From positions 1-44,859 of the forward strand of contig JALRJE010000025.1 of NCBI GenBank assembly GCA_023268965.1: DNA of 44,859 bases, read 5' to 3'. Below the pieces are notes generated by a model. The model ran no database searches. It was not told where the DNA came from and saw only the letters and a list, made by a program, of their open reading frames with translations. Source of the stretch: Crocinitomicaceae bacterium. Lineage in GTDB: Bacteria; Bacteroidota; Bacteroidia; Flavobacteriales_D; Crocinitomicaceae. The translations under genes were made by a program, and so were the position numbers. The first letter of the stretch is position 1, and the number at the start of each line of letters is the position of its first letter. Below are positions 17,749-26,138 of the stretch, piece after piece.

Positions 17749-17756
17749 TAACTTTG
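17749..17756 (+). promoter_or_regulatory. -7 box of the LuxE-like gene, 4 nt from a GTG start
   Basis: TAACTTTG matches TAnnTTTG. Its first three bases (TAA, 17749-17751) are an in-frame stop for the downstream gene, so translation cannot start further upstream. Transcription is predicted to begin at or beside the GTG start at 17761. Confidence 0.5.
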
Positions 17757-17760
17757 TATC

Positions 17761-18726
17761 GTGGATCCATTTGAATTTCTCGAGCAAATCAATGCAAGTA
17801 ATTTTGAAGCGGAGGCTTTGGCTACCTTTGAACGCCAATATAACAACATTCCGGTTTACCGTCAATATGCAGACTTAATTGGTAAACAACATCCGCAAAG
17901 CCTATCTGAAATTCCATTTTTGCCCATCGATTTTTTCAAAAATCAAAAGGTAACGCTGCACAAAACGCCAGTCATCAAAACCTTTCAATCGAGTGGTACA
18001 ACGCAGCAAAATAGAAGCCAGCATCACCTTACGGACCTGCGCTGGTACGATGCCGCATTGAACTTGGGGTTTACGCGCGTTTTTGGTCAAGTAACAGATT
18101 ATGTATTTATTGCTTTATTGCCCTCTTATTTAGAAAATGGAGATTCCAGTCTTATTTATATGGTAGATCAGCTCATTCAAAAGAGCAATTCACCGCTTTC
18201 TGGCTATTATTTGGGTCAAGTACAAGAAGTAGCGTTCATTTATGAACAAGCACTGGCATTGGGCAAAAAACCATTTGTATTTGGCGTTTCCTATGCTTTA
18301 CTCGACCTAATGGAAGCAGGGTGTAAACTTCCTCAAGCATCCATTTTGGAGACCGGCGGCATGAAAGGACGTCGCCAAGAACTTACCAAGTTAACATTGC
18401 ATCAATTGCTCAATGACGGTTTTGGTGTGGCGCAAATCCTTTCCGAATATGGCATGACTGAATTGCTTTCGCAAGCTTATTGTACTTCCGACCAAAACTT
18501 TCAGTGCCCGCCCTGGATGCAAATCCGAATTCGCGATGCCTATGATCCGTTCACAGAAGTGTCTTTTGGTCAAAAAGGAGGAATCAACGTGATTGATTTG
18601 GCAAATCAAAATAGTTGTGCGTTTATTCAGACCGATGACCTCGGAAGGTTGGTGCCCGATGGTTTTTTGCTAGAAGGACGCATGACGGCGGCCGATATCC
18701 GAGGTTGTAACTTACTACTTGACTAA
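17761..18726 (+). CDS. LuxE-like acyl-protein synthetase / acyltransferase
   Basis: A 321-residue relative of LuxE and the adenylate-forming enzymes. Motifs in order: SSGTT at 77-81 (nucleotide-binding loop), YGMTE at 230-234, and DDLGRL from about 292. The usual C-terminal catalytic-lysine subdomain is absent, as in LuxE. Such enzymes activate a fatty acid as acyl-AMP and move it to a cysteine; no luxC, luxD or luciferase genes are nearby, so the role here is unknown. The GTG start is fixed by an in-frame TAA 10 bases upstream and no nearby ATG. It heads an operon with the TauE/SafE, M20 and lipoprotein genes. Confidence 0.8.
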   Translation: MDPFEFLEQINASNFEAEALATFERQYNNIPVYRQYADLIGKQHPQSLSEIPFLPIDFFKNQKVTLHKTPVIKTFQSSGTTQQNRSQHHLTDLRWYDAALNLGFTRVFGQVTDYVFIALLPSYLENGDSSLIYMVDQLIQKSNSPLSGYYLGQVQEVAFIYEQALALGKKPFVFGVSYALLDLMEAGCKLPQASILETGGMKGRRQELTKLTLHQLLNDGFGVAQILSEYGMTELLSQAYCTSDQNFQCPPWMQIRIRDAYDPFTEVSFGQKGGINVIDLANQNSCAFIQTDDLGRLVPDGFLLEGRMTAADIRGCNLLLD

Positions 18727-18743
18727 AACCCGAGAAAACTTAC

Positions 18744-18751
18744 TAAATTTG
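18744..18751 (+). promoter_or_regulatory. -7 box 6 nt before the TauE/SafE ATG
   Basis: A perfect TAAATTTG in the gap after the LuxE-like gene. It implies a second, internal operon promoter with an almost leaderless mRNA. No good -33 element was seen. Confidence 0.4.
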
Positions 18752-18757
18752 TTAGAG

Positions 18758-19153
18758 ATGTCCATACAAACCATCCTTTTACTCACCGTTATAGGCTTAG
18801 CTGCTGGTATACTCAGTGGTATGGTCGGAATTGGCGGTGGTGTTGTGCTGGTGCCGGCTCTTGTTTTTTTATTAGGCTTGAACCAACATCAAGCGCAAGG
18901 AACTTCTCTATTCATTTTGTCTTTACCTGTTCTTGTGTTAGCCGTATTTAATTACTGGAAAACGGGCAACGTCAATTGGCGTTTTGGATTGGTTATTGCC
19001 AGCACGTTTGTGATTGGTGCTTTGCTTGGCTCCAAACTTACATTACGCCTTCCCGAAGCATGGGTAAAGTTGATTTTTGGATTACTCATGGCCTATGTTT
19101 CTATTCAATTGATACTCGCAGGCTATCACGGAATCAAACAAGATGAACTCTAA
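18758..19153 (+). CDS. half-size TauE/SafE family membrane protein
   Basis: A 131-residue protein with about four membrane helices. GLAAGILSGMVGIGGGVVLVPALVFLLGL is the classical TauE/SafE repeat signature. Full-length family members (about 250 residues) have two such halves; this has one and must dimerise if active. The family exports sulfite, sulfoacetate or other organic anions; the substrate here is unknown. A TTG at 18719 could add 13 residues, but ATG 18758 begins the helix and has a -7 box 6 nt upstream. It overlaps the M20 gene by 11 bp. Confidence 0.82.
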   Translation: MSIQTILLLTVIGLAAGILSGMVGIGGGVVLVPALVFLLGLNQHQAQGTSLFILSLPVLVLAVFNYWKTGNVNWRFGLVIASTFVIGALLGSKLTLRLPEAWVKLIFGLLMAYVSIQLILAGYHGIKQDEL

Positions 19154-20324
19154 CCTAAAGCGCAATGATTTAACTTCCCTGCTCGTACAGGTAAAGTTGT
19201 GGAGACGCCATTTACACATGCATCCTGAGCCTTCATTCAAAGAATACGCCACAATGGAATTCGTTTGTGAGGTGCTCGCCCAAAATGGTATTTCTTTTCA
19301 AAAAGGAGTTGCAAATACCGGGGTTGTGGCACTTATTAGCGCAGCGCATCATGCAGAAAACCAAGCCTGTTTAGCCTTGCGTGCAGACCTCGACGCACTC
19401 CCTATTCAAGAAGCCAATGAGGTTTCTTACAAGAGTCAGGTACCGGGCTGGATGCACGCCTGTGGGCACGATGTCCATACAAGTATTTTATTAGGTACTG
19501 CCGTGTTGTTGCAACAACACCGCGAGCAACTTCCTAGGCCCATTAAACTTATTTTTCAGCCGGGCGAAGAACAAAATCCAGGCGGTGCAAGCCTTATGAT
19601 CAAAGCTGGCGTCCTCGAGAATCCTAAAGTGGAGGAGTTAGTGGCCTTACATGTGTATCCAGAAATGGAAGTAGGAAAGGTGGGCCTGCGTTCGGGTTTG
19701 TATATGGCTTCTAGCGATGAAATTCATGTCGAAATAATTGGTGTAGGAGGCCACGGTGCCTTGCCTGACCGCTTTATCAACCCAATCGATGTCGGTATGG
19801 CCTGGATGCAAAGTTGTAAGCAGCTTTTCGAGGAGCAGTGCCCCTCTGCAGTGCCACAAGTACTTACCTTTGGTCGTTTTGAGGCCTTGGGCAGTACAAA
19901 TGTGGTTAGTTCAATGGCCACCATTAAAGGAACCTTCCGCACCATGGACGAAACCTGGCGCTCCCAAGCCAAGGCAATTCTCCAAGCCCAAGCTATGGAT
20001 CTTTCAAAAAAAATGAATGCGCAAATCAATTTAACGATTGGTGAGGGGTATCCTTATTTAAAGAATGATGTCGAGCTTACTCAAAAGGTGCAGGCTATCC
20101 TTGGAAAAGAATTAGGCAACTCGAATGTGGAAGAATTAGCGCTGCGCATGACCGCCGAAGATTTTGCTTTTTATAGCCATCATAGGCCGGTTTGTTTTTT
20201 CAGATTAGGAACTGGCAACAGCAGTAAAGGACTCACCAATGCGGTGCATCACCCGCAATTTGACATCGATGAAAACGCCCTTGAAGTGGGCATAAGAAGT
20301 ATGTTCGCGATTGCTGTATCATGA
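19143..20324 (+). CDS. M20 family amidohydrolase
   Basis: A 393-residue M20D-type amidohydrolase (N-acyl-amino-acid or hippurate hydrolase group). Metal-site elements are visible: the ACGHDVH block (C107, H109), GEEQNPGGA with the acidic pair, and VALHVYPEM. The dimerisation (lid) domain spans roughly 190-300. Substrates are N-acylated amino acids or peptides in the cytosol; the exact one is unknown. The gene overlaps TauE/SafE by 11 bp and the following lipoprotein gene by 4 bp, so the set is co-translated with the LuxE-like ligase upstream. Confidence 0.88.
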   Translation: MNSNLKRNDLTSLLVQVKLWRRHLHMHPEPSFKEYATMEFVCEVLAQNGISFQKGVANTGVVALISAAHHAENQACLALRADLDALPIQEANEVSYKSQVPGWMHACGHDVHTSILLGTAVLLQQHREQLPRPIKLIFQPGEEQNPGGASLMIKAGVLENPKVEELVALHVYPEMEVGKVGLRSGLYMASSDEIHVEIIGVGGHGALPDRFINPIDVGMAWMQSCKQLFEEQCPSAVPQVLTFGRFEALGSTNVVSSMATIKGTFRTMDETWRSQAKAILQAQAMDLSKKMNAQINLTIGEGYPYLKNDVELTQKVQAILGKELGNSNVEELALRMTAEDFAFYSHHRPVCFFRLGTGNSSKGLTNAVHHPQFDIDENALEVGIRSMFAIAVS

Positions 20325-20737
20325 AAAAAATCTTTCTGATTTTCTTACTGACCTCCATATTTGCTTGTTCCAAATATCGATACAACGAAAAGCGATTACC
20401 TGGTTTATGGACGGTCCAAACAGTGCGTATAGAAGACGGCGAAGGCTTTGTCTTTTTTGATAGTTTAGCTACGGGCAGTTTTTTAATAGATGCCGCAAAA
20501 ATAAGCGGGCAGGCAAATTATACGTATTCGTATTTTGGGCAATATGATGTCTCAGATGCTGTAGTTTTTGATCAAAGTGCCTGTTCTTTGAGCTCAGGGG
20601 GAGATTACTTATTGATCGAAAGAGCGACCGATACTCTACAAGCAAAAATCATTGTGCTTAGCTCAAAGCACCTCACATTTGAGTACTACGATTACTTACA
20701 GTATCGCTTGAAAAGATTTAGTTGCGCTAGAAATTAG
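20321..20737 (+). CDS. putative lipoprotein of unknown function
   Basis: A 138-residue protein with a lipoprotein signal (MKKIFLIFLLTSIFAC, cysteine 16). The mature part begins with RLPGLWTVQTVRI, a pattern common in lipocalin-like Bacteroidota lipoproteins (a strand pair around GxW), and is probably all-beta. Assignment to that fold is a guess. It is the last gene of the LuxE-like operon, with an ATGA overlap at 20321-20324, and ends 18 bp from the convergent sufT stop with no visible terminator. Confidence 0.7.
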   Translation: MKKIFLIFLLTSIFACSKYRYNEKRLPGLWTVQTVRIEDGEGFVFFDSLATGSFLIDAAKISGQANYTYSYFGQYDVSDAVVFDQSACSLSSGGDYLLIERATDTLQAKIIVLSSKHLTFEYYDYLQYRLKRFSCARN

Positions 20738-20755
20738 TGCGAGCTAATTAAGCAC

Positions 20756-21061
20756 CTATAAAAATCCTAGCTCTAGTTTGGCTTCTTCACTCATCATGTC
20801 TTTGTCCCAGGGTGGGTCAAAGACGATATTTACCTTAGCGCTTTGAACACCTTCTACACTCGCCACTTTTTCTTCGACATCCTTGGGTAATGATTCAGCT
20901 ACAGGGCAATTGGGTGAGGTGAGGGTCATGTTGATGAAAACGTGGTTATCTGCTTCTATTTTGACTTCATAAATGAGGCCAAGTTCGAAAATATCGACAG
21001 GAATTTCAGGATCGTAAATGGTTTTGAGCATCTCGACGATGCGGTCTTCTAATTCGTTCAT
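20756..21061 (-). CDS. sufT: SufT-like MIP18 (DUF59) Fe-S assembly protein
   Basis: A 101-residue MIP18/DUF59 domain: YDPEIPVDIFELGLIYEV and TSPNCPVAESLP with the conserved cysteine C52. SufT-type proteins help mature [4Fe-4S] proteins, for example lipoate synthase and aconitase in other bacteria. It is encoded after sufS and sufE with a 4-bp overlap (21058-21061), which supports the assignment over other DUF59 roles such as phenylacetate degradation (PaaD). Confidence 0.85.
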   Translation of the reverse strand: MNELEDRIVEMLKTIYDPEIPVDIFELGLIYEVKIEADNHVFINMTLTSPNCPVAESLPKDVEEKVASVEGVQSAKVNIVFDPPWDKDMMSEEAKLELGFL

Positions 21062-21474
21062 TTGGATAGGCTGTGAAGTGCTTCGGTTTTCATGCGCTTG
21101 ACCATGCTCAAAAGGCCGTTGGCTCGGGTAGGCGAGAGGTGTTCGGCGAGCCCGATTTGAGAGATAAAAAATAAGTCTGATTGAACAACGGTTTCTGGGC
21201 TTTCGTTGTTGTAGACGTGAATAAGCAGGCCAATGATGCCTTTGGTGATAATAGCGTCGGAGTCAGCACTGAAGTGCATTTTACCATCTTTGATTTCGGT
21301 AGCGAGCCAAACATTAGATTGGCAGCCTTCGATAAGGCGTTCTTTGGTTTTGAGCTCAGGAGCCAAGGTGGGTACACTTTTGCCGAGCTCGATGATGTAT
21401 TCGTATTTGTCCATCCAGTCGTCGTAGATGGCAAATTCGTCGATGATTTCTTGTTGTTTTTCTTGAATGCTCAT
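21058..21474 (-). CDS. sufE: SufE cysteine desulfurase activator
   Basis: A 138-residue SufE domain protein that takes persulfide sulfur from SufS. The acceptor cysteine is C51 in LIEGCQSNVW. It overlaps sufS by 4 bp (ATGA, 21471-21474), so the partner proteins are translated together. No extra domains are present. Confidence 0.95.
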   Translation of the reverse strand: MSIQEKQQEIIDEFAIYDDWMDKYEYIIELGKSVPTLAPELKTKERLIEGCQSNVWLATEIKDGKMHFSADSDAIITKGIIGLLIHVYNNESPETVVQSDLFFISQIGLAEHLSPTRANGLLSMVKRMKTEALHSLSK

Positions 21475-22700
21475 GAGCCTAAAATTTGCATGCTACGCTC
21501 CAGGGCAGCAACAAAGGTGTCAATTTCTTCTTTCGTGTTGTAAAACGCAAATGACGCTCGAACAGTGCCCGGTATTTGATAGAAATCCATAAGCGGTTGC
21601 GTACAATGATGACCGGTGCGTACTGCAATGCCTTGTTTGTCTAAAAGAGTACCGATATCGAACGGATGCATTTGGTCAATTGTAAACGAAACTACACTGG
21701 TTTTGTTCTTGGCTTCACCGATGATATGCAGCCCCTCAAAGGTATCTAAAATACCCTGGGCATATTTGGTGAGCTCGAGTTCGTGGGCAGCGGCCGCTTG
21801 CATATCGATGCTTTGCAGAAACGAGATGGCACTACCAAGGCCAATTGCGCCGGCAATATGGGGTGTTCCGGCTTCAAATTTGAGCGGAAGACTATTGTAG
21901 GTACTGCGTTCAAACGTGACTTTAGCGATCATGTCACCGCCGCCTTGATAGGGCGGCATGGTTTCTAGGAGCTCTTCTTTGCCGTACAAGACGCCTATGC
22001 CGGTTGGGCCATAGACTTTATGTCCAGAAAAAGTGTAGAAATCGCAGTTGAGGTCTTTGACATCGATTGCTAAATGCTGAATACTTTGGGCGCCGTCTAA
22101 AAGTACTTTTGCGCCTACTTTGTGTGCTTTGGCAATGAGTTCTTTGACGGGGTTGATGGTGCCTAGCGTATTGGAAATATGAATAATAGACAACAGTTTG
22201 GTGCGTTCTGAAAGCATTTGTTCAAAGGCCTCTAAATCGAGTTCACCTTTTTTAGAAATAGGGATAACACGCAATACACAGCCTTTTCGTTCGCACAAAA
22301 GTTGCCAGGGCACGATGTTGGAATGGTGCTCCATGGCAGAAATGAGAATTTCATCTCCAGGTTTGAGGCGCTCACCAAAAGAGAAGGCGACCAGATTGAT
22401 GCTGTCGGTAGCACCTTTGGTAAAAATAATTTCTTCGGGGCCTTTCGCGCCAATGTATTGTTGAATGGTCCGACGCGCAGCTTCATAGGCTGAAGTTGCT
22501 TGTTGGCTCAGATAGTGCACGCCTCTGTGAATATTCGCGTTTTCGATCGCGTAATATTTTGCGAGGGTATCGAGCACCACTTGAGGCTTTTGGGAGGTGG
22601 CGCCATTGTCAAAATAAATGAGCGGTTTCCCGTAAACTTTTTGTTGGAGCGCGGGGAAGTGCTCACGGATAGCTGAAACGGAAAACGGAGTGTGCTCCAT
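21471..22700 (-). CDS. sufS: SufS cysteine desulfurase
   Basis: A 409-residue PLP enzyme of the class V fold (group II desulfurase) releasing sulfur from cysteine for Fe-S clusters. PLP lysine K228 is in TFSGHKVYGPTG, and the persulfide cysteine C366 is in RTGHHCTQPLM, with the short loop typical of SufS rather than IscS. It is first in the sufS-sufE-sufT operon. sufB, sufC and sufD are not in this window. A TACTTTTG box lies 18 nt before the start. Confidence 0.96.
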   Translation of the reverse strand: MEHTPFSVSAIREHFPALQQKVYGKPLIYFDNGATSQKPQVVLDTLAKYYAIENANIHRGVHYLSQQATSAYEAARRTIQQYIGAKGPEEIIFTKGATDSINLVAFSFGERLKPGDEILISAMEHHSNIVPWQLLCERKGCVLRVIPISKKGELDLEAFEQMLSERTKLLSIIHISNTLGTINPVKELIAKAHKVGAKVLLDGAQSIQHLAIDVKDLNCDFYTFSGHKVYGPTGIGVLYGKEELLETMPPYQGGGDMIAKVTFERSTYNSLPLKFEAGTPHIAGAIGLGSAISFLQSIDMQAAAAHELELTKYAQGILDTFEGLHIIGEAKNKTSVVSFTIDQMHPFDIGTLLDKQGIAVRTGHHCTQPLMDFYQIPGTVRASFAFYNTKEEIDTFVAALERSMQILGS

Positions 22701-22718
22701 ACTTTTATTTTTTTTTTA

Positions 22719-22726
22719 CAAAAGTA
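22719..22726 (-). promoter_or_regulatory. -7 box of the sufS-sufE-sufT operon
   Basis: TACTTTTG on the minus strand, 18 nt before ATG 22700. It matches TAnnTTTG; the -33 position has no TTG. Confidence 0.4.
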
Positions 22727-22798
22727 CGGAATTTTGTTATTTTGAATGGTTCTAAAGAAGCAAAATAAAATAAAAACTTTTTGTGGCTAACCTAGGTT

Positions 22799-24343
22799 TT
22801 ATTTGGCTTTTAGAACGACGTACGGAATGAGGATTTCCTCGAGAGATATGCCGCCGTGCTGAAAGGTTTGACCATAATAATGAACAAAATGATTATAGTT
22901 GTTCGGATACACAAAGAAGTCTTGTTCGCGGGCAAAAACAAATTCGGCAGAAAGCTTCAGTTTCGGAAGTTGGGCATCTTGCGGGTTTTTGACTACGAAT
23001 ACATCTTTAGCCTCATAACTAAGCCCACGACCTGCTTTGTAACGTAAGTTCGTATTGGTATTGCGCTCACCGACGATGCGCACCGGTTTGGTTACTTTGA
23101 TGGTGCCGTGGTCGGTAGTAATGATGAGCCTTTGCCCTGCCTCGGCAATTTTCTTTAAGATGTCGAGCAGCGGCGAGTGTTCGAGCCAGCTTGTGGTAAT
23201 AGAGCGGTAAGCAGCTTCGTTATCTGCGAGTTCTCGTATGACTTCCATTTCTGTTCGGGCATGCGAGAGCATATCGACAAAATTGTAAACGATAAAATTA
23301 ACGTCGTTGTCTTTCCATTGATGGAATTGGTCGGAAAGTTTTTTGCCTGCCTCGACGTTGGTAATTTTGTTATAAGACCACTTTACGTTCTTACCCAGCC
23401 GTTTGAGCTGCGCTTCTAGAAAGTCTTTTTCATGCATATTTTTGCCGCCTTCATCGTCTTCGTTTTTCCAAAGTGTGGGAAAGCGTCTTTCAATTTCTGC
23501 TGGCAGTAAACCGGCAAAAAATGCATTTCTTGCATAGTGCGTAGCGGTCGGTAAAATCGAAAAAACAATATCTTCTTCTTCCTTTTGAAAATAACGACCC
23601 AAAATACCTTCGATGGTTTTCCATTGGTCGTAACGCAGGTTATCAATAACCAACACTGCGAGTTTTTCTTTGCCAATAAAGGGTGCAATGCGGTCTTTGA
23701 TTAGGGTGTGGATCATCGTAGGGGCATCGGGATTGCCGCTCGTCCAGTCCAGGTAGTTGTCTTCAATAAAGTCGCAAAAAAGTTTGTTGGCTTCTTTTTT
23801 CTGCATTTCGAAGATTTCGCGCATGCCTGTATCTTCGATGTTGTCTAATTGGAGTTCCCAAAATACCAATTTGGTGTAGAGTTCTTTCCAGTCATCGGCA
23901 TCCAGACGCCCCATGAGTTGCATGCCGAGTTGGCGAAATTCTTGTTGGTAGCTCGCGTTGGTTTTTTGACTGATGAGTTTGCTATGGTCCAGGTTTTTTT
24001 TAATGCTGAGCAAAATTTGATTGGGGTTGACCGGCTTGATGAGGTAATCGGCAATTTTAGAGCCAATGGCTTCTTCCATGATGTGTTCTTCTTCACTTTT
24101 AGTGATCATAACAATCGGAACCAAAGCTTTTTGTTCTTTGATATGGGCGAGTGTTTCAAGGCCGCTAAGGCCAGGCATGTTTTCATCTAAAAAGATGATG
24201 TCAAAATGCTGGCTCATGGCTTTTTCGATGGCGTCTTGACCGTTTGTAGCTGTTTCTACCTGATAACCTTTTGATTCTAAAAAGAGAACGTGGGGTTTGA
24301 GTAATTCGATTTCGTCGTCGGCCCAAAGAATTTTACCTTGCAT
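22799..24343 (-). CDS. porX: PorX-type response regulator with PglZ (alkaline phosphatase-fold) domain
   Basis: A 514-residue protein: a receiver domain (1-120, acidic pair D9/D10, phospho-acceptor D53 in FLDENMPG, LIKPV lysine), a helical linker, then a PglZ-type phosphatase-fold domain with LVIDNLRYDQW, PTATHYARN (candidate nucleophile Thr), VDMLSH and TTDHG metal-site motifs. In other Bacteroidota PorX acts with PorY in control of the type IX secretion system and hydrolyses oligonucleotides. I start at ATG 24343 (MQGKILWADDE), where the receiver begins; a longer form to 24418 adds residues with no domain. No porY is nearby. Confidence 0.93.
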   Translation of the reverse strand: MQGKILWADDEIELLKPHVLFLESKGYQVETATNGQDAIEKAMSQHFDIIFLDENMPGLSGLETLAHIKEQKALVPIVMITKSEEEHIMEEAIGSKIADYLIKPVNPNQILLSIKKNLDHSKLISQKTNASYQQEFRQLGMQLMGRLDADDWKELYTKLVFWELQLDNIEDTGMREIFEMQKKEANKLFCDFIEDNYLDWTSGNPDAPTMIHTLIKDRIAPFIGKEKLAVLVIDNLRYDQWKTIEGILGRYFQKEEEDIVFSILPTATHYARNAFFAGLLPAEIERRFPTLWKNEDDEGGKNMHEKDFLEAQLKRLGKNVKWSYNKITNVEAGKKLSDQFHQWKDNDVNFIVYNFVDMLSHARTEMEVIRELADNEAAYRSITTSWLEHSPLLDILKKIAEAGQRLIITTDHGTIKVTKPVRIVGERNTNTNLRYKAGRGLSYEAKDVFVVKNPQDAQLPKLKLSAEFVFAREQDFFVYPNNYNHFVHYYGQTFQHGGISLEEILIPYVVLKAK

Positions 24344-24366
24344 ATGTCTTATTTTTAATAGCTTTG
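24338..24366 (+). promoter_or_regulatory. promoter of the HD phosphohydrolase gene
   Basis: TTG (24338-24340), 18-bp spacer and perfect -7 box TAGCTTTG (24359-24366). The -33 element lies inside the first codons of the divergent porX gene, so the two transcription units interlock. The leader to TTG 24390 would be about 18 nt. Confidence 0.55.
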
Positions 24367-24389
24367 ATTGAATTTTTAAAGTTAGCAAC

Positions 24390-25628
24390 TTGCCAGCGAA
24401 CACCGCCCCTAATAACAAGAAGAAAATTATAAACGACCCAGTTTACGGTTTTATTTCTTTGCCACACGAAATTATTTTCGATATTCTCGAGCACCCTTAC
24501 CTTCAGCGCTTGCGTCGCATTCAGCAATTGGGCTTAAGTTACCTCGTTTACCCGGGCGCCAATCATACGCGTTTTCATCATGTTTTGGGTGCTATGCACC
24601 TCATGACCCAATCCGTTACGAGCATACGCCGCAAGGGTCACGACATCAGTTTAGAAGAAGAGCGCGCCGTTTGCCTGGCCATTCTGTTGCACGATATCGG
24701 CCACGGGCCGTTTAGCCATGCACTAGAATACGATATCGTCTGCGGCGTGAGTCACGAACAAATTTCTGCTTATTTCATTGCAGAACTTTCCGTTGAGTAC
24801 GGTCAAGATTTAGCGCTAGCGCTCGAAATCTTTAAAAATGACTACCACAAGCCTTTTTTACACGAATTGGTATCGAGTCAGCTCGATATGGATAGACTTG
24901 ACTACCTCAACCGCGACAGCTTTTATTCTGGTGTATCCGAGGGGGTCATTGGCAGCGAGAGGCTCATCGAGATGCTCAATGTTCACGAGGGGCACTTGGT
25001 ACTCGAAGAGAAAGGTATTTATTCGGTAGAAAAATTTTTGGTGGCTCGACGCCTCATGTATTGGCAGGTTTATCTGCATAAAACAGTGGTCGCTGCTGAA
25101 TTCATGCTGATCCATGCGCTGCGCCGCGCCAAAGAACTCACCTTAGATGGTTTCGATCTTTTTGCCAGTCCAGCGCTTAAATTTTTTCTAGATCAAGATA
25201 TTCGAGCCGAACATTTTGAGTCTGACCCAATGGTGCTGACTCATTTTGCACGCCTCGACGACTACGATATCTGGGGTGCAATCAAAGTTTGGCAATTTGC
25301 ACCCGACTACATTTTAGCGACCTTATGTTCTGGGCTCGTCAACCGTCAGCTTTTTAAAATAGAGATTTCCAAAACACCTTTTAGCGCAGCGCGCTTGAAA
25401 GAGGTTCAACAGCGCATAAAGGGAGAGCATGGCCTCAGCGAGCAAGAGCTACCTTATTTTGTGTATTCAGATATCCTGAGCAACAAAGCGTACAACGAGC
25501 AAAAGCACAACATCAATTTACTGCTCAAAAACGGCAGCATTATGGAGCTTTCCAAAGCCTCTGATAACTTGAATATCTCTGCACTTTCGACGCCGGTCGA
25601 AAAGTACTTTTTGTGCTACCCTCGATGA
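24390..25628 (+). CDS. HD-domain phosphohydrolase (SAMHD1/dNTPase-like)
   Basis: A 412-residue HD-superfamily protein. The metal motif is clear: HTRFHHVLGAMHLM, then LLHDIGHGPFSHALE, then QLDMDRLDYLNRD. This set marks the YdhJ/SAMHD1-like branch, which hydrolyses dNTPs or related nucleotides. The start is taken as TTG 24390, because the -7 box at 24359-24366 leaves no ATG between it and the conserved IINDPVYGFI; a slightly later start is possible. It is divergent from porX and overlaps the convergent MscS-like gene by 13 bp. Confidence 0.9.
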   Translation: MPANTAPNNKKKIINDPVYGFISLPHEIIFDILEHPYLQRLRRIQQLGLSYLVYPGANHTRFHHVLGAMHLMTQSVTSIRRKGHDISLEEERAVCLAILLHDIGHGPFSHALEYDIVCGVSHEQISAYFIAELSVEYGQDLALALEIFKNDYHKPFLHELVSSQLDMDRLDYLNRDSFYSGVSEGVIGSERLIEMLNVHEGHLVLEEKGIYSVEKFLVARRLMYWQVYLHKTVVAAEFMLIHALRRAKELTLDGFDLFASPALKFFLDQDIRAEHFESDPMVLTHFARLDDYDIWGAIKVWQFAPDYILATLCSGLVNRQLFKIEISKTPFSAARLKEVQQRIKGEHGLSEQELPYFVYSDILSNKAYNEQKHNINLLLKNGSIMELSKASDNLNISALSTPVEKYFLCYPR

Positions 25629-26128
25629 GCGTTTTTTTGAGATTTAATGATTACGGTTTTATTTAAAACGGCCGAAGTAGGAATCGTAATCAAAAAGCCT
25701 TCCGAAGATTTGATGTACATGAAAAAGAAGCTCAGGTCAATGAGTTCTCCTTCAATATCAAACTCTTTATCATAGATGCGCAGCGTTTCGCCAATATTGA
25801 GCGGATGATTGAAGTATAAAATCAAGCTTGCGGTGATATTCGATAAAATGGACCAATTTGCAAAAAATGCAATACCAATGACGGTAATTGTAGAGGTAAA
25901 AAAAACAATGAGGTCTTTGGTCTCGATGTTCCAAATTGCGGCAAATATCAGGATAAAGAAAATCGATAAAAAGAGGTTGATGATGCGAATAGATACTCTT
26001 TTTCTTTTGATGTCGCCTTCAAACTTGGATAGAAAGCGCCCTACAGCTTTGCCCGCTAAAAAGCGAATCAGTAATGTGACCATTAATAAAATGAGCGTCT
26101 TGATCGCATATTGATAAAAAGCATCCAT
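25616..26128 (-). CDS. small MscS-family mechanosensitive channel
   Basis: A 170-residue protein with two or three helices (about 5-28, 52-75, 78-100) followed by a short beta domain. The ANWSILSNITASLILYFNHPLNIGETLRI block is the MscS pore helix and beta-domain junction. It lacks the C-terminal alpha/beta cage of E. coli MscS, a minimal form frequent in Bacteroidota. ATG 26128 gives a 10-bp gap to mazG; an earlier ATG at 26164 would overlap mazG by 26 bp. It is co-oriented with mazG and likely in its operon. Confidence 0.87.
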   Translation of the reverse strand: MDAFYQYAIKTLILLMVTLLIRFLAGKAVGRFLSKFEGDIKRKRVSIRIINLFLSIFFILIFAAIWNIETKDLIVFFTSTITVIGIAFFANWSILSNITASLILYFNHPLNIGETLRIYDKEFDIEGELIDLSFFFMYIKSSEGFLITIPTSAVLNKTVIIKSQKNAHRG

Positions 26129-26138
26129 GAGTTTTGAT

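Noticed and set aside
22789-22798. AACCTAGGTT palindrome just after the porX stop
   Set aside because: Too short for a stable hairpin and has no T-run; not a credible terminator.
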